Shown here piece by piece: positions 46,471 through 58,598 of a DNA stretch of 64,000 nt. How positions within the stretch are numbered: the stretch's first letter is position 1; each line of letters opens with the position of its first letter. This DNA is from Blepharisma stoltei (lineage: Eukaryota; Ciliophora; Heterotrichea; Heterotrichida; Blepharismidae). The notes under the pieces were generated by a model. The model had not been told where the DNA came from, searched no databases, and worked only from the letters and a program-made list of their open reading frames with translations. A program made the translations under genes and the position numbers. Where the stretch lies: assembly GCA_914767885.1 (NCBI GenBank), contig CAJZBQ010000043.1, positions 124,001-188,000 of the forward strand. The letters run 5' to 3'.

Positions 46471-46832
46471 CTCCCCCCACCCTCCGTTAGTGAACAAAAA
46501 AATTTTGTTCACTCACGGAGGGGTTACTTTTATTTTTTTAAAAAAAATTTATATATAAATTTTATAAAAACATTTTTTTAGAAATTTAAAAAAATCCTAA
46601 TTCACAAAAATTGGAAAGCAAATATTAAATTTAATTTATAAAATTTATGTTTTAAAAAGCAATTTGTTTAAAATTAAACAGAATTAGCTCTAAATTTCAT
46701 TATACTAATTATCATTTATATATTAAATTTTTTTATTAAAAAAAATTTTTGTTCACTCACGGAGGGTGGGTTTTTGGGCAAAAAATAGAGATTTTTCTAA
46801 TGGTTTTGTTCACTCACGAAGGGGGGGAGTTA
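46471..46832. mobile_element. MITE copy 3 (362 nt), between TBCEL-like and TTLL genes
   Basis: Same architecture and orientation as copy 2: TACTCCCCCC..CCTCCGTTAGTGAAC at the left, an adjacent hairpin, AT-rich core, and ..GTTCACTCACGAAGGGGGGGAGTTA at the right. Bounded by TAs at 46469-70 and 46831-32. It is intergenic, so there is no reading-frame test. Confidence 0.87.
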
Positions 46833-46849
46833 AGAAGAATTTTCAATTA

Positions 46850-49800
46850 TTATTCATCTTTGGCGCTCATAAAAATATTTAAAGTTCCTAATGACTCTAG
46901 TCTTTCTAATAATTTCGCGCCATCATATTTCTCATGGAAAATCAGCTCAAATTTATTTTCTGGCAAATGATCCTGTAGAGTTCCCACTTGGGCTTTTTTG
47001 CTTATATGATGAGGCTCAGGGAACAAAGGGTCTAAAGCAATTTTAAAAGCATTTTCAAGCATTGCTGGTATAATCCTCGCTAAAATAGGAGACGAAAGCT
47101 CAAGACAAGGATTAGTATTGACTTCTAAAAGCCAAGGCTTCAAATTAGAATCCAATAGAAAATCATACCCATATATTTCAAAAGTATGAGCCCTATTATT
47201 TTTGCTTATTTTCATATAAACAGCTTGTATTGTATCTTTAACTATCGTGTCTTCACACGAGGTCTACTCCATAAAGACTTTTTTTTTTGGCCTATTTTTT
47301 TTTGGCCTAATTTTTTTTGGCCTATTTTTTTCGGCCTATTTTTTTTTGGTCTATTTTTTTTTGGCCTATTTTTTTTTGGCCTATTTTTTTTTGGCCTATT
47401 TATTTTGGCCTATTGTTTTTTGGCCTATTTTTTTTGGCCTATTTGTTTTTGGCCTATTTTTTTTTGGCCTATTTTTTTTTGGCCTATTTTTTTTAGGTCT
47501 ATTTTTTCTGTCGAGGATAATTCATGAAGCTCCTGACAGAACTAAATAATTATTGGGTAACGGATGTATTTCCTTACACGATTAATATTGAGTAAATTAA
47601 GTGGAAAAATCCTAATTAAATTTAAAATTCTCGAAATTGAAAAAGCAATGAATTAGCATTATTGGAGTAAGAGATCTGTTAAAGGTGTATTTTATGTTGA
47701 TAAAATCGTTTAAAATACATTAAAAATAATATTAAAATCATTAGTATGAAATTAGGCCCAAATATTAGTAAAAAATATCCAAAAAAAAGTCAAAAAAAAT
47801 AGGTCAAAAAAAAATAGGCCAAAAAAAATAGGCCAAAAAAAAATAGGCCAAAAAAAAATAGGCCAAAAAAAAATAGGCCAAAAAAATAGGCCAAAAAATA
47901 ATAGGCCAAAAAAAAATAGGCCAAAAAAAAAATAGGCCGAAAAAAATAGTCTTTATGGAGTAGACCTCGTGTGAAGGAACCTTTAACTATATCTTTCATA
48001 GCAGGGAGTACATCGTCAAAAAAGTTAATATAATATTTAAAATAAATAATTTATGCATAAATTTAAAAAAATCACTGACATTATTCAATATAAATTTTAT
48101 ATTTACTTTTGGCCTTCTGTTTTCTATATACCTCTGAAACTCCATATACGAAATTTTATTTCCATTCTCAAATTTCCCATAGTCCTCTGACTTTTTCTGC
48201 ACAGCGTCATTTGTTAAATGGATAAATTTATTATCAAGATTTTTGGGTGAGTATTCTTTACACGCAGTTCTTAAATATCCTTCTTGGTAAAAATAAGCTT
48301 GAATAATTCCATTAGTAGCTGTAACAAGCGTATACAAGCGAATATCAAATTTTCGCTTATTGATTAAATAAGGCCTATCTAAATATTTTTGAATAATAAA
48401 AGTATGCTCACCTGTCTTAGGAAATGGGTTATTTCTGACCTCTTGGGTAATTTTTTCTAAAGTATCGCACACACATATTCCATTTCCTCTATTTGTATTT
48501 TCTCCTGGCTTTAAAATCCACAGATTTTGCTGTTTTGAGGATTTTAACTCTTGGAAATAGTTTAAAAACTCGATAAATTCTGGGTCTTCTTCTCCAAATT
48601 TTATATGAAAAGTAAGCGGCAAATAATTAAAAACATTTTTTCTTAAGGCGCTATAATACTTTTTCATGTTCATATATAAAAATTTTTTATCTGATAAATT
48701 TGAGTTGAATTCTAGCCTGTTGTGGCATTTTATCTGATGAGGAATGTATTGGAGTTTTTCACTTAAAACGACATATGAGCTACTTTAGTAATATAGCTTT
48801 TTATATAGCCTAAATGCATTGTAGTTATTTTAGCTTTATATTTTATTTTAGAAAATGATTATTTTTTTAATTTTTGAAGTGTTTATAGGATATAAATAGT
48901 AATAATATCATACCCTAATGGGGAAATATCTACACTTTTTTCTTCAAGGACTTCAGACTCGTAAAAAATTTTACAATCTATTGACCTTTTTTCAATATTC
49001 TCTATATTTTCTGGCCTGTCTCTTATAATTGGGATAGAATTAATAAATTCTTGACTTTTCAACTGTGTCCAAGACATATTTACCCCTGGACTTTGCTCTT
49101 CTTCAGCTTGTGACCACCATCATCTGCTATTAAAACATTGCTTTACAAGCGGATGATTGTTTCCTTTTCCTAAAAAATATTTATACAGCCCTCCATTGCT
49201 TTCGTTATGAGTAATAATAATTCCATTATAACTGATTCCTGCTTTGGATCGGGCTTGACTGATTTCAGGAGGCGTTCAGATGGGGAGTTGACGAGCCAAC
49301 GTTTGTTGCAAAGTCCTCAGATAACAAATCTCCAATAAAAAGAGGATTTGCCATTTGGGGAAACGTTGGCTCGCCAACTCCCCATCTGACGCCTCCCGAC
49401 ATCAGTCAAGCCCAATCCAAAGCAGAAATTGGGTTATACTTGCGTTTATAAAGGATGACAACTCAGATTGTATGAATTCTTTGGCCTTGCCGAGCCACGA
49501 TTTATCTCTCATAGCTTCTTTTAAAGAGACCATCCCATTTTTCTGGATCCTAAAAGCAGACAAATCAATTTCAAAATGTTTACTCCTCCCTTCCACGAGC
49601 AAGTAAAACCATTGGAAAAATCCCAATTATTTGGACAAAAAAAAGTTAGTGAGCAAATAAATTTTTTAATAAAATACTGTAATAGATATAAATAATAATT
49701 ATTATAATGAAATCTCTTGCTGAATTTGTTGAAATTTATGTTAAATTAAATTTATTATCATTTAATTTTCAATTCAATTTTTTTAATTTTCGAAATAATT

Positions 49801-50361
49801 GTATTAATTTTTTTAAAAAGAATAACTCCCCTCAGAAGCTAGTAAAATTTTTTCGTTTATGAGAAGGAGAAGTTAGGAATCACTGTGGTCCTATAAGTAA
49901 AATTTTCGTCGTTTGCTCCCGTTTTTCTATTGATAAGGATAGGGGAGTCGATGTTTTCTGTAATAATTCGTCTACCTTTGAAAATACTGATTTTACTATA
50001 AATTCTTGGATTCCTATGGGTTTGCTTCTCTGCGACTTTTGGGGAGTAAATACTTTTAACTGCATTTATATTTTATTATAATAAATGTTTATTTATTAAC
50101 AAATAATTATATTTTTTAAATATTCATAACAATTTTATATATAATTTCTTTATCATCTAAATTGGTGTGGCCTTCTGGAGATTGGCTTAATTTAGGTTTC
50201 GTGTTTGGTAAGCTTCCTTTCGTTATTTCAGTTTTATTGTTAAGTTTGCTTAATTGTTTCCTTTGAGGAACAGATGGAATTTTTGGCCGATCTTTTACAT
50301 GCTGACTTTGAACAGACTTACGAATTGACATGAAATCACTAATTATAAAACGAAAAGACAT
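46850..50361 (-). CDS. Tubulin tyrosine ligase-like (TTLL) tubulin-modifying enzyme
   Basis: The gene reads 50361 to 46850 with six IESs (50069-50141, MITE 49583-49875, 49229-49438, 48776-48912, 48028-48101, 47246-47990); the joined length is exactly 660 codons. After a basic leader come KYFLGKGNNHPLVKQC, RWWWSQAEEEQ (TGA as Trp), TQLKSQEFIN, CHNRLEFNSNLSDKK, the ATP-grasp lysine segment LWILKPGENTNRGNGI, FIIQKYLDRPYLINKRKFD, RLYTLV, HLTNDAVQKKSEDYG and the metal-binding end FEIYGYDFLLD..WLLEVNTNPCLE. TTLL enzymes add glutamate, glycine or tyrosine to tubulin tails in cilia and cytoskeleton. All ATP-grasp motifs are present. The start is the first in-frame ATG of the last exon open to the right; the ATG at 50331 is an alternative. 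Confidence 0.93.
47246..47990. mobile_element. 745-nt IES with inverted terminal minisatellite arrays
   Basis: Flanked by the 10-bp direct repeat CTTTAACTAT (47236-45 and 47981-90). Inside each end is an inverted repeat (TTCACACGAGGTCTACTCC then ATAAAGACT), then tandem arrays of a 14-15-nt unit TTTTTTTTGGCCTA: about 16 units at 47280-47505 and about 12 inverted units at 47776-47945. The centre (about 270 nt) is AT-rich. Excision joins KDIVK to DTIQAVYMKI. Open frames reading FFGLFFFGLF come from the arrays and are not genes. Confidence 0.9.
48028..48101. other. Short IES in the TTLL gene (74 nt)
   Basis: The TAs at 48026-27 and 48100-01 join ENRRPKVN to NFFDDVLPAMKD, as TTLL relatives read. 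Confidence 0.78.
48776..48912. other. IES in the TTLL gene (137 nt)
   Basis: The TAs at 48774-75 and 48911-12 join KSVDISPLGY to VVLSEKLQYIPHQIKC in frame. Confidence 0.8.
49229..49438. mobile_element. 210-nt palindromic IES (long inverted arms)
   Basis: The TAs at 49227-28 and 49437-38 join SSFINAS to NGIIITHNE in frame. The two arms, about 65-70 nt each, are near-perfect inverted copies (GCTTTGGATCGGGCTTGACT on one side) around a loop of roughly 60 nt. It is GC-rich in the arms. This looks like a foldback or MITE element. Confidence 0.85.
49583..49875. mobile_element. MITE copy 4 (293 nt, decayed) in the TTLL gene
   Basis: The ends TACTCCTCCC.. and ..GAGAAGTTA and the AT-rich core match the family, but the inner hairpins are eroded. 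Bounded by the TAs at 49581-82 and 49874-75; excision joins RTTVIP to KHFEIDLSAF, which sets the frame of the upstream exon. Confidence 0.83.
50069..50141. other. Short IES near the TTLL start (about 73 nt)
   Basis: The TAs at 50067-68 and 50140-41 join LDDKEII to NAVKSIYSPK. A shorter excision giving KIVINAVK is also in frame. Confidence 0.65.
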
Positions 50362-50714
50362 TGAGAACCATTTTAGTCGGTTTTTTAATTGCGGCAAGAA
50401 GAAGTTAGTTAAGAGTTTATGTAAGAAAATAAGATTAAGTTATTTTATAACTGCTTAAGAGAAAAAATAAATTCACTAATAGCATTATAATTTAAAAAAA
50501 TTTATCTAAATATAACTATTTAAAATGATGAAAGATTCATACTTATTATCCTGTATATTTTTACTATACGAAAATAGGATAACGGTGACCATTAGATTTT
50601 TTTTTCATTATAATTAGATATATATATTAAAAATTAAAAAAATTGATAAAGTATCTAAATATTATAATTAAATTAAGAAATTTAAAACAAATTTTAATAT
50701 AATTTATTCATATT

Positions 50715-53700
50715 TTATCGATATGTTAGTTCATCTAATGCTCTCCTAAGCCTGTCATTATCTCTTTGCAGAAGCTCATACTGCATAAAGAGCGATCTAT
50801 ATTTTTTGTCTGCTTCATCCATAAGATGGATTTCTTTTTCCATATCTTTTCGAAGTGTTTCATTAGCCTCATTAACCCTTTTCAGTTTTTGTTCTAAATC
50901 TCTATTAATATCTTCTCTCAGCCTCAATTCTTTGACTTCTTCTTCTAAGTTTGTGACTTTCATTGTCAAGACTTTTTCATTCTTACTCTTTTTTATTTAA
51001 AATAAATGTTTTAAAAATAAATTTAATTATTTTTATTATATAAAAAAAATTTTTAATATGAAGTTAGCTCTTTCTTCTTCTTTTGGAGTGGCCATCATAG
51101 TTCTTTTCAGCAGGTCATTTTCTGCTCTTAGCTTGTCAATCACATTTCTTAAAGAATCTATTACTTGTTCAAGCTCTTTTGTTGACCTTGTCGGTCCTTC
51201 CATAAATGTTGATCTCACTTCTGCTTCTCCAACATCTGCAAACTTTACCGTCTGTGGCTCTTCATCTTTTACCTTCAGCCCTTCTTTAATAACTGCATTC
51301 TTGAACTGCTCCAATTCTTTTATCCTTCTCTGCAGTCTTGCCAACTGCAAACTAAGCGTCTCTTTTTCGAATTTCATGTCCAAATTTTCCGCCTCAACTT
51401 CCAGCAGCTTTTCAGCTTCTTCAAGCTCTTTTTTCGAAATTTCCTCCAAGACCTCTTCAAGTCTTTTTACCTTCATATTAAGCTCATAGACCTCATCTTC
51501 CCTGAGCCCTTCTACACTTTTTATTTTCCCTGCTCTTAATTTCTCCAATTGTGACTGTAAACTCATATTTTCTACTTTAAAATGTTTATTTTCTTCATGC
51601 AAAATATGGTTATCATGCTGCAGCTTTTTGCATTCACTTTGAATGGTTACTTGGATTCGCTTTTGTAGAGCCATATTTTGCTGCTGGAGCTCAAAAAGTT
51701 CTTTTCGCATTGCTTCCATTTCAGAAATTTGGCTAAAAGTGACTGGTTCTTGGATTTTTTCTGCTGGAATTTCGATGCGTTTAGAAATTTCTTGTTTTTC
51801 TTGTTCGAGCTTGCGGGTGAGGCCTTCAAAATGAGCGATTTGTTTTTCTTTGGTTTCGAGCTCAGCTTTTAGCATGCTGATTTGCTTGTTCAGCATTTCG
51901 AATTTTCGTTCATCGCGTTGGGATTCTAAAGAAGCCTGGGGTCTTGTGTCGTTTGCTTTTTTATAATAATTTATTATGAATATTTATATAATATTTATAG
52001 CGGGAAATAAAAATTGGATTTAGAAGATAAGGTACCTTTCTATTTCGGATGGTCTTACAGATTTGATAGGGCTTGCAATTACATTTTTTATAGCTTTGTC
52101 AAGCTTTTTAATTGCAATTCCTGGTTCTTCACCTCCTTCTCTTGTTTTCATAGCAGCTGCTGCAAACTGCTGTGAAAACTGTATCAATAAATTTGTCTCT
52201 TCTTCACTCAGCCCTACTCTTTTGTCATTTAAATTCCTTCTGAACACCCCTACCGCTATCTTTTTCAGTCCATCAGCTAGCATTTCTAAAGTCATTCTCT
52301 TATTATTGAGCATATTCCCAAACCTCCTTATAAAATTCTCCATTGCTGGCTCAATCTCGATCGGTTTTGCTTTGGTATTTAATTTTTCTAGCTGATTCGC
52401 CATTTTATTTTTTTCTTTTTCCAAATTTGCTATAGTCTCTCTTAGCTGTTTTATATCTGCTGTCTGATTGGCCGTATACCTACTGGGGGCCTCTTGCACC
52501 CTTACTGGCTGTTCTTTATGTTCCTCTATTCTTTTTTTCAGCTCATTATTTTCTTTCATAAGCTTATTCAGCATTTCTTGTTTTTTCATCTGGTTGTCCA
52601 CAATTCTCTTGTTTTCTTCTTTTGCTTTGGTTTCTCGCTCTGCGACTTCTATTTTTTCTGTTTTCAGACGGTTTATTTCTTCTCTGGCTTCTTTCATTTG
52701 TTTGGTCAAAGTTTCGATCCTTTGTTGGGCTTTCGCCATGTTTTGGGCTATGACTGAGTTGTCAGAGTTTTCTCTGAGGGCTTTTTCGCGTAGGTCTTTT
52801 TCTTTGACTTCGTTGGTTTCTGCAGCTTTTAAGAGGTCGTCTTTGAGCTCAGCTAAACTTTTTTTGAGTCCTTGAAGTTCTTTGTCTTTAATTTGCAGCT
52901 GCTTTTTGGCGAGCTCAAGCTCTTTTTTGTAGCCTTCTCCAGTGTTTTTAGCTTTTTCTATATTTAGTTCATATTTGGTGTCTTCTAGTTCTTTTCTAAG
53001 CTGGTTTAGAAGCCTTTCATTTTGCTCTTTTATTTTTTCTGCCCCTTTAAGCTGCCCAATCAGATAGTTCAAGCGGGAATCCCTGTCTTGAAGCAATACA
53101 TCAAGATCTGGCCTATAGCTGCTTGACGGTCTTGACCTTATATTAGACGCATTAATGGCTCCTTGTAAGTTTGCCATAGCCCCTGTTGTCCTAGTCTGCA
53201 GCTCTTCAGCCAGTCTATGGGCTTCTCTTACTGACTCTTGTTGAGCCCTTACAAGGTCTTGTTGCAATTTTTGTATTTGTGCTTCTTTTCTCTCCAACTG
53301 TGCATTTTTATTATCAATCATTTCATTCAGTGTCTTTATAGTCGCATTTGCCGCTTGTGCTAGTTGGTCAGCTTCATTTTCCCCTGTAATTTTTATTAAT
53401 TCTTCTCTTGAAAATATTGTCCTGCTCTCCTGAGTCAGCCCAGTTCCTGCTCTTTCTGCTTCATTTCTTACAGCAGTTAAATGGTTTATTTGTTCATTTC
53501 TGATTTTTATCGTATTTTCTGCGATCCTCAGCTGTTCTTTTAGTGTAGCAATATCGTCATCTTTTTTCTTTACCTCCCCAGGTGTGATTTTTGGCTGAAA
53601 ACCATCAGAAGTGTGGATCTGGAACTTGGGGTTCAGCAGCATTTTTTGTCGTTCGTCGTCTTTTTTGCGTCACGCTTCTTCTTTTTTGGCTAAAACTGAC

Positions 53701-56700
53701 TCCCATCTTGCTACTTCTTGTTCCAAAGTCCTTATATTGTCCATATCTTGAACGTGGATTCTTGCATAGTATTCTTCTTTTTCTTTACTATGGCCCATTT
53801 CACGCTTAGCTTTAAGCTCATTGAGCCTCAATTGGCTCATTCTTTCAGCCATCTCTACAAGTCGGTCAGAAATATCGTCAGAGCTGCCTGTTTTTATAAG
53901 CTGGTATATTTCTTCAGCTGCGTTTTTCATGATTTTGGCTTCTTCTGACTTGCTTTCTAGGTCTAAAAGTTCGCCTCGGAGCCTTCGGGTTTCGTCTTCT
54001 AGCTCACTTTTCTTTTCCCCGAGGTCTCTGATTTGAGAAATAAACTCATTTGCCTTATCGAGGCTTATGTTGTGCTCAGATTTTAGCTTGAGTTCGCGGA
54101 TTTGGGACTCATAATTGGCAATTTTTTCAGTCAGGACTTGTTGGAGGTCGTAAATTCCTTTTTCTTTTTCCATGGTTTCGTTTTCAAGACGGAAAGCTTC
54201 AGCTCGAAGGTTCCTGGCTTCGTTTAGAAGACTGTCGTATTTTCTATTTGCGGAGGCTTCTGACCAGCGGGAGACCATCACTTGGTGATAAAGTTTTCCG
54301 ACTGTGGCGGCTTCAGCGTTATCAGCTTGCATCTCTCTTATAGCTCTTTGGAAAGTGTCGATTTCGTCTTTTCGCTTTTCAATGCTCAGCTGTAAAGCTC
54401 GGACGTGGTCTGCAGATACTTGTACTAATGATTTATAAGTGTTCATAGCTGCTCTTGCTTCTGCTATATTTTACCATAATAAATATGCTATTTTTACGAT
54501 TTTTTATATTTATAGGTATTTTTATAGAAAAAAATGATAGTTCTTTTTGCAAAATTTCATTATTTTGTTTTAATTGTTCAGCTTCAGCTTTGCTGACAGT
54601 ATTAGCTAGCCTATGCTTATTAGTGGCGTCTTCTTCTCTCATGATGTGGTATTTCTTAGTCAGGTCTATATTTTTGGCTTCTAATATTTCTATATGCTTT
54701 TCTGCTTCACTTAAAGAAGTTTCTAGGTTTTTCATCCTTACTTGGTATCTTTCTACTTTATTCTGTGCAGCTTGTTCTCTAGCTTCATATAGGGCAACTA
54801 GTCTTCTATCTCCTCTTCCACCTCCATATGAATATTCTGGGTCATTTCTGACCGCTTCTTCAGCTTCTCTAATTAATCTCTTTTTGGTGATTTTTATTTA
54901 TTTTTTATTTCCTATGTTTAATTTTATGATAAATACGCTATTAATTATATAAAAAATGGCCCTTAATTAAATTGAATTTATATAGTATTTGAGAATCCCT
55001 TTCCTTTGTGCTGCTCTTAAACTGTGTAATAAATTCTGCTACACTGATATAGCCATCTCTATCACTATTCATAGAGTTCCACAGCTCATCCAGCTGTTCT
55101 CTTGTTAGCCCTGCATTCATCCTCGCAAAGGTCTGGTTGAATTCTCCTCTATTGATTCTCCCATCATGATTTGTATCAAATGCAGAAAAAGCTTGATATA
55201 AGTCCATTCCTACCTTTCTTAATGTGTCATTAATTCTGGCTATAAGCTCATCTTTCCAGTCTGCTGACATTGCTTTTTTCTCTTGAGGCTTAAGCTCTAA
55301 TTCTCTTTCAAAAACTTTGGAAAACTCGGAAAATTCGATTAGACCGTCTTTGTTTGTGTCAATTAATTTCATTACTTTTTCGATTTGGTTGACTGTTAAG
55401 CCTAAATCGAAATTATGCTATAGCATTTAAGCTAAAATAATTATGATTTTTTCCTATAAATAGCAGATTTATTTAGAAATGCATAGTAAAAGAATCCAAA
55501 AGCTCTTTTCTAGTAATTTGCCCATCTCCATCTCTATCAAAAATACAGAATACATCATAAAGTGTATAGTTCAGCTTCTTCACAGCTTGATATATCACTT
55601 GGATTATTTGCTGCTCCTCAGTCATCGACTGCACCCCATATATTTTCATTTTTCTAATAAATTCAGTATATTTTACAGTGTTATCTAAATCCACATCAAT
55701 AGACCTCAGCACAGCCGTTACCTCAGCTGGCATCAGTTTTATTCCAATATTTTCCAAGGCAGACCTAAACTCGTCCTTTGTGATTTTTCCATCTTTATTT
55801 TTATCAAAAAGGTTAAAAGCAGTTTCTGGGCTTATGAATTTTGATTTAAGATGGCTGACCACACGTCGAAGTACAGCCTGCTCAAGGCGAAAAGAAGGAT
55901 CATAAGACTCAAGGCGGCGGGAAACCATATCAAGCTCAGCGTCCATATCGATTTTTAAGTCATCATAATTTCTGATTTTTTCATGAAGCTGGATATTTTC
56001 ACGTTCCATATTTTCATACTTAGAAAGCCGCTTATAAAGGTCTGCTTCTTTTACAATAGAATCTGCTAATTTTTCTTGAGCTATATCAAGCTGATGTTCT
56101 ATAGCTTCATATCTGTCTATTTGTACAGATTGCCTAAGCTGTTTAAACAAAAACTGCAGCTGATAAGTAGCAGAAACCCTCCACTCTTTAAGTCTTCCTA
56201 TTTTCTTCTGTACCAGTACATCTTTTTCAGCATGTTCTGACTCAAATGAATGATAAGCCATCCTCAAATCTTTTTCTTCACTTTGTAAACAGTCATATTT
56301 TCTTGCCAATCTCAAATTATTTACTTCTAGCAGTGCAATTCTGGTCGCATATTCTGCAACTTTTGCCCTCTCAGAGCCAACACTGTTATCTTGTATAGTT
56401 TTTGCCATATCTTCATAAACCCCTACCTGTGCTCTGGCTTCTCTGAGTTCTTGTAAAGCTGTTTCATACTGATTTTGTAGATGGTTTCTGTCTTCTTTCC
56501 ACCTTAAGTTTTCTATAGAATATTGTTTATAGAGCTCTTCTTGGACTAGTAAAATTTCTCTTAATTTATTTCTGAATTCTTCTAACTCGATTGCAGTGAG
56601 TTTGTCGTCTTCGTCTCTTCTTGAAATCATTTCTAACAGCTCTACAATTTGAAGCTGTAAAGCTGATAGGTCTCTTTTAGGCTCGCCAGTCCAGATTTCA

Positions 56701-57815
56701 GCGACTGGGAGTTTTCCGCCGAATCTGTAGGAGTAGCCTTCATGGAATTCTCCCATAGGGTCTGGAATTGGGACAGGTGGTAGCTGCAATATATGTCGAG
56801 AAATGGTGGCTCTTTCTTCAGTAGTAGGGGTCATCCCTGAAAAAAGTTTCATTAAAAGGTCTTTAAGCTCTTTGTTTTCAAGGCGAATTTGTTCTAAAAT
56901 CTGCTCAGAAAGGCCGTTATCAGTAGATTTGGTCCCAAACGAATGAGATTCCAGTATCTGCAACTGTGCTTTTAGCCTCTCAATTTCATTTAAAAGCTCT
57001 TTAGATCTATCATTTAGCGGCAGTTCTACCCTCCCTTCCCTTAAATTATTCGCAAATTCATCGACCATCCTCATTTGTTCAGCAGTCAATTGGTGGAACC
57101 TTAAGCCTTTTTCTCCATAAAGTGTCGATAAATTCCTCAATTTATACCTCAAATCCACCCTTTCTTTTTCTAATTCTTCGACTTCTTCTTCAAGCCTCCT
57201 TATCCTTCCTTTATATTCTTCAATTTTTTGCTTTTCTGCAAGCTTGATTTCTTGTAAATTAAACCCATAATTTTCAGGCACCCCCGTCATTTCTCTAAGC
57301 ACTCGATTTTCTGACATGATGTCTTGCATTTGGTTACTTAAAAGTGTTCAATCCTTAGTCAGTTTTTCTACTTCTCGCTTCAAGGCTAAATTGTCCTTTT
57401 TTTCGCCGCGGATGTCTTTGAAAGCGTCAGTGTTGCCTTGGCTTTCGGCGACTTCTTTAAGTTTGCTGGTTAAGAATTCAATTTCGTTTTCTTTGTCTTT
57501 AAGCAGTTTTTGGTCTATTTGCAGACGGTCGTTTTCACGCCGGAGTTCTTCATTTTTAGCTGTGACTTCGTCAATTAGTTTGCGGAATTTTTCTTTTTCG
57601 AGGACAGCAGCTTTTTGAGCACGGTCGTCAACTATTTTGTCGAAGTTTACGAGAGTTGTGTGGGCTTGGCGGTTCTCGTCTTCGAATTTTCTGTTGGAGT
57701 GCTCGAGCTCGATGATGCGCTCGTCGCGGATTTTGAGTTCTTGCTCGAGCTTGACGATTTGGCGACGGCGGAACTCGAGCTCTTTCTTTAGGTCCATGAT
57801 CTCTTTTTGGGACAT
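50715..57815 (-). CDS. CEP290: Giant coiled-coil EF-hand protein, CEP290-like
   Basis: The gene reads 57815 to 50715 with five IESs (55416-55485, 54897-54987, 54467-54539, 51966-52034, 50996-51058); about 2,245 codons. It is nearly all coiled coil. Blocks resemble CEP290: ENRVLREMTGVPENYGFNLQ then EEVEELEKERVDLRYKLRNL; ATRIALLEVNNLRLARKYDC; VLVQKKIGRLKEW. Between residues about 660 and 920 lie six EF-hand-like loops (DKNKDGKITKDE, DRDGDGQITRKE, DTNKDGLIEFSE, DTNHDGRINRGE, NSDRDGYISVAE and one weak). CEP290 forms the Y-links and gate of the ciliary transition zone. EF-hands are not part of the animal protein as I know it. The start is the ATG of MSQKEIMDLKKEL. CEP290 orthology is inference; a related basal-body protein is possible. 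Confidence 0.72.
50996..51058. other. Short IES in the CEP290-like gene (63 nt, or 60)
   Basis: The TAs at 50994-95 and 51057-58 join EERANFI to KKSKNEKVLT in frame. Confidence 0.78.
51966..52034. other. Short IES in the CEP290-like gene (69 nt)
   Basis: The TAs at 51964-65 and 52033-34 join RPSEIERY to KKANDTRPQA in frame. Confidence 0.82.
54467..54539. other. Short IES in the CEP290-like gene (73 nt)
   Basis: The TAs at 54465-66 and 54538-39 join NEILQKEL to AEARAAMNTYKS, keeping the coiled-coil heptads. Confidence 0.84.
54897..54987. other. Short IES in the CEP290-like gene (91, 88 or 73 nt)
   Basis: The right end is one of the TAs at 54968-69, 54983-84 or 54986-87, and the left TA is at 54895-96. 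All join ..DSQI(L) to KITKKRLIREAEE in frame. Confidence 0.72.
55416..55485. other. Short IES in the CEP290-like gene (70 nt)
   Basis: The TAs at 55414-15 and 55484-85 join RKELLDSFT to NFDLGLTVNQIE between EF-hand loops. Confidence 0.85.
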
Positions 57816-58598
57816 TTTGAATTGTAAGAAATGAAAATTAATTGAATTTAGGCCATAAGTGGATGATGAATTGTGGGATTTCGGAAGGCAGGAATAATTA
57901 TTAGTTAATAATGAAATGGAGTAGTGAAGGTACTTTTGAAGAGATTTTTTTAATCAATAGGACTACCTCTATATACTCTACGTCCTCTGCGGAACCCCAT
58001 AGACACCCTCCTCGCCGCTGCAGGCAAGGGATTCACACACACAGTCTTGGCTTCCATGATTTATCATCGTCTCGGGGGCTTTTGCGAGTCCTGCGCTTTC
58101 CAATGATGGTCTAGGAGGCAAAACCCCAAGTCCCAGTAATTAGCTTTCTAAGGGTTCGAGGAAAACCTAGTCCAATATGCATAAAGGGTTGCCGGCCTCT
58201 TTCTACCTCCCCCTTCAAGCTGGGCCGTTACCTGCTGCTGATGTTGAAAAAAAGAATCATGAGTTCAGGTGGTCCATCCACACCATTTTTACGTATATTA
58301 ACTATTGGATTTAAAGAGTTGAATGTAGTCAATTTCCCGTAAATATAGTAACACTAATTAATTTATTTGTGAATGATTATTATTTTTGATTATTTTTAGA
58401 TGTGCAATAATGCTTAAGTAGAGAGACTTACTGAACTTCATATTTAAATTTGTGAATTTACTACAAAAAGATTAAATTATTTATCAGAATAATTAATTAT
58501 TTAATCTAAATATATAGAACTGTTTTGCGTTAATTGCTAAAATTTTTAGAGATTTGTGATTATTTTAAGAGGATTTAGGTTCATTTGCAGTTCTAAAA
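57816..58598. other. Divergent intergenic region with a GC-rich block (about 57960-58300)
   Basis: AT-rich flanks around about 340 nt of GC-rich DNA. No frame or clear terminal repeat. It resembles in composition the GC-rich IESs of coding genes and probably is one. The promoters of the CEP290-like and eL13 genes must also lie here. Confidence 0.5.

Noticed and set aside
47280-47505. CRISPR-like or telomere-like tandem array
   Set aside because: The units are 14-15 nt without spacers, lie inside an excisable insert of a eukaryotic gene, and the unit does not look like a ciliate telomere repeat.
47186-47999. Open frames encoding hydrophobic FFGLFFFGLF repeats on both strands
   Set aside because: They are translations of the minisatellite arrays in the TTLL-gene IES; an apparent membrane protein here is a compositional by-product.
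49402-49626. Separate gene starting MGFFQWFYLLVEG
   Set aside because: The first residues are MITE copy 4 and the last are the palindromic IES; only the middle is a TTLL exon.
51058-54952. Ser/Phe-rich frames opposite the CEP290-like gene
   Set aside because: They are antisense shadows of a Glu/Lys/Leu-rich coiled coil.
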